Assembly: GCA_022447485.1 (NCBI GenBank)
Contig: JAKVCH010000027.1
Span: 1 to 15,641, forward strand
DNA from: Polyangiaceae bacterium
Lineage (GTDB): Bacteria > Myxococcota_A > Polyangia > Polyangiales > Polyangiaceae
Direction: 5' to 3'
DNA length: 15,641 bases
A program made the translations under genes and the position numbers. The notes under the pieces were generated by a model. The model was not told the DNA's origin. It saw only the letters and a list, made by a program, of their open reading frames with translations, and did not search any database. Positions 1 through 6,351 of the stretch are shown here, in pieces. Within the stretch, counting starts at the first letter, position 1. Every line of letters starts with the position of its first letter.

Positions 1-1531
1 CGATCTGCTGAAGCAGTATTGCGCGATCGCTCGCTGCCGTTTGAGTTGCTTCACTCCGTACGAACATCTCGGGAGCAGATTTATGGCGCCCAATTCTCAC
101 AAAGTCAGTCTGAACACCTAATTTATCCAAGAGTCCTTTCAGATAAAAACTTTGGGTTTTCAGGCCAGCGTAACGAATACCGCCGGCAGGGTTAATCAAC
201 ACCTTATTGGCCGATGAGCAGAGGTACATGCTGCTGCCATCGGCGCTTTCCAGGCTGCAGACAACCTGCTTGCCCCGTGAGCGGAGTAATTCAATCGCGT
301 CCTGCAGTTCTTGTAGGTGAGCCAAGGAATTTGCGGGAGCCGCCCGCAATTCAAGCAGTACAGCCCGAAGGTTGCGGTCGACATTTGCCATTTCCCACAG
401 GCTTCGGAGGAGTTGAGTATGCTCCCGATTCGAAGGTGTACGCTCGAGGCGGATGGTCAGAGCATAGGGCACATTTTCTGCGCCATCAGGCTCTCGGAAA
501 CCACGAATAGCAACTTCGCCGGTTAAGTCTTGGTAGACCTCTTGATCGGAACCAAGACTTGTACCGTAGCGGGTGCCAAGACTTAATTGGGCAGAGCTCA
601 CGCGCGAATTAATATCGACAACTAAGGCCGTGGAAGCTGTCCAGCTCGAGGCGCCAGCGTTTTCGCCAGGATCGATCCAGGTCACATCGCCACGGACTCG
701 ACCGAAGTAAGGGACGGCGAAAGAAGCCGTGGCCCGGGGCATCCAGTAACCCGTAGGGGCATCAACGTAATTGCCTTCGAGTCCAATTTCGAATGCAGAG
801 GTGCCCGTTGGCCGAATCACCGTGCCAAAAGCGTAATTGCGATCAAGAGCGATACCTAATTCGTTGAGAGGACGATTGACTCGCTCTGCAATAAAGCTCA
901 CTCCGAAATAATCCATTGGATGGGTTGTCCAGCCAAGGTTCCAGGCATCCCAACCGTCGTAGAGAGCGTTTTTGGAATAGGAATGCTGGTAGGAAACACC
1001 AATGGAACTCACCTCGTTCCCGAGAGACATACCCCAGGTCAGCCATTGGTACTTAAATTCGTCTCCCGCCATTTGGTTGGCGGCGCGAGCAGGAGGGTTC
1101 ACCATATCATAACGAAGACCCATCGCGATTGGAATGAAGCCAAAGGGCAGGGCTACGGCTGCTGAATTTCCTCGAGCAGGGATTTCGACATCTTCGTTTA
1201 GGTATTGTCCTGTCCAACGTAATTCTGGACCAGGTAGAAGGGCTAAGTTCGCGGGGTTTTGGACCAGGGTAGTTGAGTCGCCATTGCTGACGATGCTGCG
1301 CCCCTCAGCGGGTAGGGGGAGCGGCCGCTGCTTTGTCGTTTGGGCGGCCGCTTGGCCTCCCAAGAGAGAGAGAGAACCCAGGCAGACGCTCAGGACAATC
1401 GGCGCGAGGCGGTGATTGCTTCGGAGAAAAAGAGAAAGGCGGGAAGAGCGTTTCGGTATTGTGGCGCCAGCCTTCATCGTTGGATTGACAAGCTGACGTC
1501 GGTTCAGCGAAGAGAATCGATTGGTGTGCAT
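1..1531 (-). CDS. Barrel-like domain fused to SppA-type S49 peptidase (partial, 3' end outside window)
   Basis: The frame from an ATG at 1531 stays open for 510 codons to the window edge; the C-terminus is missing. A 40-residue basic N-region precedes a hydrophobic stretch (about 43-58) and QAAAQ, a plausible signal peptidase site near 63. Residues about 75-360 look like outer-membrane barrel sequence: NPANLALLP at 92-100, as in FadL/PorV-type porins, then alternating aromatic and polar strands. From about 360 the sequence matches SppA: VLLELRAAP (391-399), an ELQDAIELLRSRGKQV helix, NPAGG (447-451), LKGLLDKLGV (464-473) and HKSAPEMF (483-490). K484 aligns with the general-base Lys209 of E. 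coli SppA. The serine nucleophile of tandem-domain SppA would lie past the window. A GAGGAG site 4 nt upstream supports this start. Sequence and motifs are seen directly; barrel structure and protease activity are inferred. Confidence 0.85.
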   Translation of the reverse strand, partial: MHTNRFSSLNRRQLVNPTMKAGATIPKRSSRLSLFLRSNHRLAPIVLSVCLGSLSLLGGQAAAQTTKQRPLPLPAEGRSIVSNGDSTTLVQNPANLALLPGPELRWTGQYLNEDVEIPARGNSAAVALPFGFIPIAMGLRYDMVNPPARAANQMAGDEFKYQWLTWGMSLGNEVSSIGVSYQHSYSKNALYDGWDAWNLGWTTHPMDYFGVSFIAERVNRPLNELGIALDRNYAFGTVIRPTGTSAFEIGLEGNYVDAPTGYWMPRATASFAVPYFGRVRGDVTWIDPGENAGASSWTASTALVVDINSRVSSAQLSLGTRYGTSLGSDQEVYQDLTGEVAIRGFREPDGAENVPYALTIRLERTPSNREHTQLLRSLWEMANVDRNLRAVLLELRAAPANSLAHLQELQDAIELLRSRGKQVVCSLESADGSSMYLCSSANKVLINPAGGIRYAGLKTQSFYLKGLLDKLGVQTDFVRIGRHKSAPEMFVRSEATQTAASDRAILLQQI

Positions 1532-1535
1532 ATTA

Positions 1536-1541
1536 CTCCTC
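1536..1541 (-). promoter_or_regulatory. Ribosome binding site of the barrel-SppA gene, overlapping the upstream stop codon
   Basis: On the minus strand GAGGAG lies 4 nt before the ATG at 1531. It shares its first two bases with the TGA stop (1542-1540) of the pyrophosphorylase gene. This fixes the start at 1531 rather than the internal Met19 and suggests the two genes are translated from one message. Confidence 0.6.
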
Positions 1542-2688
1542 AAAAGGTCTCGACCATTTTTCGTCGTACCGCAATCTCTTGCAGCTCGCCCTTGCGTCGG
1601 GCCAGTTCCTCGAAGTCCTTGACGGGGAGGAAGCGAGAGAATGGGCCTGAGCGCGGCACTTTGACGTAAGATGTTGCAAGGTGAAAGGTGACTTCGTTGA
1701 GCAAGCGCTCGAATTGAATCACTTTCGTTTCGTTGACTTTTTTCTCCACGCGAAAGTAGGTCCAGTCAAAATTGAGGTCGCTGAGTGCTGCTACATCAAA
1801 GGCGAAACTATTCACGTTGAAGACGGGGACTTGTTGGGGATCAAAGCTTGGCGGAATCCTAAACTCCTCAAGTACGACGAAGTTTCCGTCGAGCTTCAGG
1901 GGTATCCCTCCACGATCACTCCCCCGCTTCTCGACCACTTCGCAGGTGACCGGTTTCTTTTGGTCGAGATGATAGCCGATAAGGAGAGGGTCGAGACCCC
2001 CTCCGAGGTTATCAAGATTAGTGACGAATAGGTATCGACCGCCCCGTTGTCGAAATTTTTCTAAAAGTCCGCTGCGCCTGAGAGCATCGGGTAAGTCGCC
2101 ATGCCCAGGAGCGTAAAGGCCAGGAGCGTTGTTCTGATTGAGCCAGAGCTGACCGTCTGTCCTGAGGCGCACAGACAGGTTCTGCTCAAAAACGGCAAGA
2201 CTTTCTCCATCGATTTGGTTGCCCAAGGCTTCGAGGGTTTTTTCGTGCGTTCCTTGGCTGGTCATCAACCATAGGGGAGGCGTTTGACCGTATTGCTGCG
2301 CTAAGGCTTTCTGTTCATTCAGTCGCATCTGAAGGAAAGATGCGCCAGGCAAGGGTTCGACCAATGCTTTGACAACCCCACCCATACGCGTGGCCATGCC
2401 GCCTGCCAACACGACAAGAGCGCATTCTCCAGCCCGAAGAGCGGCTTCACCAAGAGCTGCTAGTCTTTGGTATTCTTTGCTATCTTGAGGCGGTAGTTCT
2501 TTGATGTCCTCTTGGTCGGGCGTTTTCAGTTTGCCGGAAACAAAATTTCTTTCGTCGCCGGTCATCGATTTTTGTACTAACTCAAGGAATTCGGCTTCAG
2601 AGAAACCATGTCTCTGAAGCAATTCTCGCGTAGCTGGTGGAATTTTCTTGAGCTGTTGTTTTAAATCGTCTGCATCCCAGGGGTTCAT
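1540..2688 (-). CDS. UDP-sugar pyrophosphorylase (UTP--sugar-1-phosphate uridylyltransferase, UDPGP family)
   Basis: This 382-residue protein belongs to the eukaryote-like UDPGP family (UDP-glucose and UDP-N-acetylhexosamine pyrophosphorylases), which make UDP-sugars and pyrophosphate from UTP and a sugar-1-phosphate in the cytoplasm. Seen motifs are the nucleotide-binding loop LAGGMATRMGG (94-104) with K107, APGHGDLPDAL (193-203) matching the PPGNGD-type uridine-binding loop, VTNLDNLG (222-229), an NVNSFAFD segment (291-298) like the family's NTN motif, FERLLNEVT (327-335), and FLPVKD (353-358). The length is somewhat below the roughly 450-500 residues of eukaryotic members. ATG at 2688 is the start. 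It sits 8 nt upstream of the barrel-SppA gene, so the two probably form an operon. Which sugar is used (Glc-1-P, GlcNAc-1-P or other) cannot be decided by reading. Confidence 0.85.
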   Translation of the reverse strand: MNPWDADDLKQQLKKIPPATRELLQRHGFSEAEFLELVQKSMTGDERNFVSGKLKTPDQEDIKELPPQDSKEYQRLAALGEAALRAGECALVVLAGGMATRMGGVVKALVEPLPGASFLQMRLNEQKALAQQYGQTPPLWLMTSQGTHEKTLEALGNQIDGESLAVFEQNLSVRLRTDGQLWLNQNNAPGLYAPGHGDLPDALRRSGLLEKFRQRGGRYLFVTNLDNLGGGLDPLLIGYHLDQKKPVTCEVVEKRGSDRGGIPLKLDGNFVVLEEFRIPPSFDPQQVPVFNVNSFAFDVAALSDLNFDWTYFRVEKKVNETKVIQFERLLNEVTFHLATSYVKVPRSGPFSRFLPVKDFEELARRKGELQEIAVRRKMVETF

Positions 2689-2732
2689 CGTCTGTTACTA
2701 TACCACCTGGGTTTCCGTTATGGGGAGAGCGA
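2689..2732. promoter_or_regulatory. Short divergent promoter region
   Basis: Only 44 bp separate the divergent ATGs at 2688 and 2733. On the plus strand GGGGAG at 2722-2727 is a good Shine-Dalgarno 5 nt before ATG 2733. On the minus strand a TATAGT hexamer (2697-2702) lies 8 nt before ATG 2688 with no clear Shine-Dalgarno. If it is a -10 box the pyrophosphorylase message would be nearly leaderless, but no matching -35 is visible. Promoters may lie inside the opposing coding regions. Confidence 0.25.
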
Positions 2733-4391
2733 ATGCAGCAAAGGGCTAGAAAGGTTAGATTCTTCTTCGTCTCGTTGAGCCTGCTTGTCTCTGCAGGCTT
2801 CGTGGGGTGGAGCTGTCTTCTTCCTACAGCGCGAGCAAATCCAGTGCGCCATGAGCTTTTTCAGCCCGATGCAGAAGAAGACTTACGGTTAGGGGTGACA
2901 AGTCTGGGGGGCCTCTTGCCCGGTGCAATTCCGACGAGAAGTGGCGTTGTGCAGGCGCCAGTTCGAGAGGGCTCAGGCCAAGCATATGATCAACCCCGGG
3001 GCCCCGGGCAACCAGGAGATAGCTTTGGTCTTGACCGACAGACCATGAACCCTGGACGGGTGTCGTACCGGGACCCGTTCCGTCCTAGTTTAGTACCCTA
3101 CAAGCGCCTTTTTGCTTTTGATACCCTTGAGCCTTCCCTGAACTGGCGGGTCAGCTCTCGGGAGCTCGGACCTGTGGTGATCGGTGGGACCGCTCGCGAA
3201 GGGGAAGATGTCTTTTACGGGGAGTTTGGCGTCGATCTGGCCGAGGGGCAGCCGATTCGAATTGCTTCGGTGGGGCCCGGGGCTCGCCTCCGGGCTCTGG
3301 AGACTTCCCCTCCCCATTCTCTGGAGGTTCTGCGCGATAGTGCTGATAATTGGTTTGTACGCAGCAAAGAAGGGGGCCGAGTCCGTCTTCTTTTGCAGAC
3401 GAGCATTGACCGCGATGTCTTTGGTAGCGGTTATTTGCCTGTTACCTGGGAGGCGCTCGAGCCGTTTTGGCGTGCGCCTTCTGTTGAAGTGATCCGTTTG
3501 GGTCGAAAGGTGGCTAGTGAACTCGGCATCTCGAGAGAGCAGAGCCCCCAGCGTGCCCTCCTCGAACTCGTCGAGTATTTTCGTCATTTTCAGCCCTCAG
3601 ATAGCCTGGCTTCGGCAGCCAACCCTTCCGATTTATATGTCGAACTGACCAAGACCCAGAAGGGGGTCTGTCGCCATCGAGCTTTTGCCTTTGGGGTCAC
3701 TGCTTTGAGTTTAGGACTCCCTACGCGAGTGGTGCATAATGAAGCCCATGCCTGGGTGGAGGTCTTTGATACCCTATTGTGGCATCGTATTGATTTAGGA
3801 GGCGCGCCTGCAGCACTGGAGGAAGTGAGCGACCCTTCGATTCCTCCCTACGCGCCACCGAATGACCCTTATTCCTGGCCTCGCTCTGCTCAGCCTGGCT
3901 GGCAGGTCCCGGGCGCGCTGCCCCCTTTGCAGATTCGTCGTCGTCTCGCGAAAGAATTGGGTCGCAAAGCAGAGAGGGTGGTCTCTCCGTCCCAAGACGC
4001 TGAAGATCAGCTTGAACCAGGGGATCATTTCTCTGGAGTCGACCAGGATGAGGCCAGGCCTCCTGGTAGCAGCGGCTCTGCTTCGGGAGTCGGATCATTG
4101 TCCTTGGGTGAAGAAATCGATCTCCGTATTCTTGAAGAGCGAGTCTTACGAGGCCAGACGATTCACCTCCAGGGGTCGGTTTCTCTTCATAGCCAGCGCT
4201 GCCCCTATTCCCGGGTCGACCTCTATCTTGAGAGCCCAGATGGGGGTGCTCCTCGAAGGTCGATTGGAAGTTTAGCCAGTAATCGCTTTGGGGAGCTGCG
4301 TGGCCAAGTGACGATTCCAGCTGACTTGGCGGTTGGTGAATTTAGATTGACGGCTGCTTTGGGGGCAGGGTGCAGCGATGCAGGCAGATGA
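2733..4391 (+). CDS. Secreted transglutaminase-like domain protein with C-terminal Ig-like domain
   Basis: A 552-residue protein with a signal peptide (basic N-terminus, hydrophobic core about 10-30, ARA at 33-35 as a likely cleavage site). Residues about 120-250 are a beta-rich region I do not recognise. A transglutaminase-core domain follows: GVCRHRAFAF (311-320) with candidate nucleophile C313, LGLPTRVV (328-334), HAWVEVF (339-345) with H339, and HRIDLGG (351-357) with D354, giving the Cys-His-Asp triad in family order. Residues about 365-465 are Pro-, Ser- and acid-rich, probably a linker. Residues about 462-548 (GQTIHLQGSVSL, PADLAVGEFRLTAALG) resemble an Ig-like or macroglobulin-type beta-sandwich. 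Bacterial members act as cysteine peptidases or crosslinkers on exported proteins; the substrate here is unknown. ATG 2733 has a GGGGAG site 5 nt upstream. Confidence 0.8.
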   Translation: MQQRARKVRFFFVSLSLLVSAGFVGWSCLLPTARANPVRHELFQPDAEEDLRLGVTSLGGLLPGAIPTRSGVVQAPVREGSGQAYDQPRGPGQPGDSFGLDRQTMNPGRVSYRDPFRPSLVPYKRLFAFDTLEPSLNWRVSSRELGPVVIGGTAREGEDVFYGEFGVDLAEGQPIRIASVGPGARLRALETSPPHSLEVLRDSADNWFVRSKEGGRVRLLLQTSIDRDVFGSGYLPVTWEALEPFWRAPSVEVIRLGRKVASELGISREQSPQRALLELVEYFRHFQPSDSLASAANPSDLYVELTKTQKGVCRHRAFAFGVTALSLGLPTRVVHNEAHAWVEVFDTLLWHRIDLGGAPAALEEVSDPSIPPYAPPNDPYSWPRSAQPGWQVPGALPPLQIRRRLAKELGRKAERVVSPSQDAEDQLEPGDHFSGVDQDEARPPGSSGSASGVGSLSLGEEIDLRILEERVLRGQTIHLQGSVSLHSQRCPYSRVDLYLESPDGGAPRRSIGSLASNRFGELRGQVTIPADLAVGEFRLTAALGAGCSDAGR

Positions 4392-4420
4392 GGCTCTCTA
4401 GCTCTTTGGCTCTCTGGGAA

Positions 4421-4450
4421 AAGTCCGCGACGTCTTGGGCCGTTGGACTT
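4421..4450. terminator. Weak candidate bidirectional terminator
   Basis: Between the convergent stops at 4391 and 4468 there is one perfect 6-bp inverted repeat, AAGTCC (4421-4426) and GGACTT (4445-4450), with an 18-nt loop. It is followed on the plus strand by a pyrimidine-rich run without a clean T tract. The position suits a shared terminator, but the stem is short and the loop large. Confidence 0.2.
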
Positions 4451-4467
4451 CTTTCGCTCTTCCTCTC

Positions 4468-6093
4468 TCAGGTTTTTGCTTTCGAGATCAGTTGACCCAC
4501 AACGTCTCTTTGCTCTGAGTTGATCGCGTCGAGGCGTTCTAGAATGGAAATCGCCGCCGCCGAACTCTCTTTATATTCGTGCTGGGCTTGGCTGACTTGG
4601 CTGACCATGCTGTTGATTGATTCAATCGCCTGGGTAATTTGTCGACTGCCTCGTGCCTGTTCTTGGCTCGAGCGTTCGACTTGTTGACTAATCGTGCGCA
4701 TCTTTTCGCCGCTCTTCATGATCAGTTCCGAGCCTCGGGCTTGTTCGGCAGTAGCAGCAGCAATCTGCTGCACGGTCTCTGCAATTCGGCTGATTGCGTC
4801 GGTGACTTGTTTGGAGCCTTTTGCTTGCTCGACCGTTGCTCGGGCGATTGCGCGCACCATGCTGGTACTCTTTTGCGAGCTATCGAGAATTTTCTTCAGG
4901 GCGCGCTCGGCTTCATTCGAAACTTCTACTCCTCGATCGACATTTTCGGCCCCTTGCTCCACTGCGGAGATGGCATTTTTACTCTCTGCTTGAATGGTCT
5001 TGATGAGGTCCGCGATTTCTTTCGTGCTAGCACCTGCACGCTCCGCAAGGTCTTTGATTTCGTCGGCAACGACAGCGAAGCCCTTACCGTGCTCCCCTGC
5101 TTGGGCAGCGATGATCGCGGCGTTCAGGGCCAGCAAGTTCGTTTGCTCAGCAACGTCATCAATGACGTTGAGGATTTCTCCAATCGCTTCAATGCGCGTT
5201 CCAAGGTTGTTGATGACACCGAGGGCTTCTTGGCTGCTCTCCTTAATGCGATAGATTTCCCCCATCGTCTTTAGAATAGATTCGGCTCCTTGTTCTGCAT
5301 CGCGGGTCACATCTTCGCTGAGCCGTGCTGTTTCGTCGGCATTGGACTGCACCTGGTCGATGGCAATATCCATTTGGTTCATGCTCGAGCTCGTCTCTTC
5401 AGCAGTGAGGGAGAGTTCATCGACGTTGGAGGCCACTTCGCGAATTGAAAAAGCCATTTCTTCGATGGAGGCGACCATTTCCCGCACGCTGCCCGCCAGT
5501 TCGACTATGTTTTCGGCGACTTCGTCGGTTGTGGCTGACATTTGTAGAACCGACGAACTCGATTCGTCGGCACTGATTGCGAGAGTTTGAACGTGAGCCG
5601 AAAGGTCTTCGAGGCGCTCTTGGGCACGACTGACCGTTTCGTGAATTTCGCCACTCGATTGGCTGTATTGTTCAATCGTGCGCTCGAGGCTGACTAACTC
5701 CTCCGAAAGATGGCTCAAGGTTGCTTTGAGTTGCGTTGAATCTTCGAGGCCAAGTTGATGATGACCAAGCTCTTTTTGAGCATTCAGCTCTGCCTCAAGC
5801 TCTGCGATCTTCTCCGCCACCGAATCTAATTCATCGAATATTGCCGCATCGAGCTCGTCGATTTGTGATGGCCGTTCAAAGGAGCGCCCTCTGAGGGTGT
5901 TGCGCAGGCTAGTGCGGATTGCTCCTAGGGTCGGGTTCGTTTGAGGTAGACCAGAGATGAACGCCGCGCCCGTACCAATTCCCAGCGTCAGGAGAGCGGT
6001 GCGAGTATCGTGGTGCGCTTGAAACACGATGACTGCTGGGAGAGCAGCAACACAAGTAGAGATGATTTGTCGAGGCGTAAGAAGAGGGCTCAT
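4468..6093 (-). CDS. Methyl-accepting chemotaxis protein without a sensor domain
   Basis: A 541-residue receptor. Two short hydrophobic segments (about 10-25 and 32-50) with only a few residues between them could form a membrane hairpin; no periplasmic ligand domain or HAMP is evident. A coiled-coil region (about 78-165) leads into a long helical signalling hairpin. Its tip is unmistakable: EQTNLLALNAAIIAAQAGE (317-335) then HGKGFAVVADEIKDLAERAG, the site that binds CheW and CheA. After the tip EQA(K/R)GS recurs at 422, 450 and 478, every 28 residues (four heptads), as expected of a regular hairpin arm. Relative to E. coli Tsr, E385 is replaced by I329 and R388 by Q332. No che genes flank it, so it is an orphan receptor. 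Start ATG 6093; the Shine-Dalgarno is weak. Confidence 0.92.
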   Translation of the reverse strand: MSPLLTPRQIISTCVAALPAVIVFQAHHDTRTALLTLGIGTGAAFISGLPQTNPTLGAIRTSLRNTLRGRSFERPSQIDELDAAIFDELDSVAEKIAELEAELNAQKELGHHQLGLEDSTQLKATLSHLSEELVSLERTIEQYSQSSGEIHETVSRAQERLEDLSAHVQTLAISADESSSSVLQMSATTDEVAENIVELAGSVREMVASIEEMAFSIREVASNVDELSLTAEETSSSMNQMDIAIDQVQSNADETARLSEDVTRDAEQGAESILKTMGEIYRIKESSQEALGVINNLGTRIEAIGEILNVIDDVAEQTNLLALNAAIIAAQAGEHGKGFAVVADEIKDLAERAGASTKEIADLIKTIQAESKNAISAVEQGAENVDRGVEVSNEAERALKKILDSSQKSTSMVRAIARATVEQAKGSKQVTDAISRIAETVQQIAAATAEQARGSELIMKSGEKMRTISQQVERSSQEQARGSRQITQAIESINSMVSQVSQAQHEYKESSAAAISILERLDAINSEQRDVVGQLISKAKT

Positions 6094-6351
6094 CGTGTTC
6101 TTTCAGCAGGCGAGGAGCAGACTGAGGGAAAGGAGAATTATCTCAGAAACTGTTCACCGACGGTACGGGCTAGATGCTAGCCGATCTCTCGGCGCATCTG
6201 AACTCTCCGCTTCTTATCGATGGGCCGGCAGAGCATTTATTTTCGCCGCCCTTCTACTGAATAGATGTTCTGAGGAGTTATAGAAGGGATTCTTCTCAAT
6301 CGGCCCTTCATTTGTGCCTGCGCGTCTGGTCGCTAAGGTGGCTACGGTTCT
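6094..6351. promoter_or_regulatory. Divergent intergenic region between the chemoreceptor and lipoprotein genes
   Basis: This 258-bp gap must hold the promoters of both flanking genes. The clearest structure is a perfect 6-bp inverted repeat with a 3-bp centre, GGCTAGATGCTAGCC at 6168-6182. An AAGGTGG purine run about 10 nt before ATG 6352 may serve as a weak ribosome binding site. I found no convincing sigma-70 -35/-10 pair and no credible small gene. Confidence 0.35.

Noticed and set aside
1..1531. Region read as gene-free because no closed ORF of size is present
   Set aside because: Reading the minus strand from ATG 1531 gives 510 uninterrupted codons with SppA motifs; the frame simply leaves the window before its stop.
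1681..2031. Plus-strand 116-codon frame
   Set aside because: It is antisense to the pyrophosphorylase, which has clear family motifs across this stretch; no independent support.
4383..4415. GGCTCTCT repeated twice after the transglutaminase gene
   Set aside because: Two 8-bp direct copies in a pyrimidine-rich stretch are too little to call a repeat element.
4639..5274. Plus-strand 211-codon frame
   Set aside because: Antisense shadow of the chemoreceptor coiled coil; Cys-, Leu- and Phe-rich composition typical of a reversed helical repeat.
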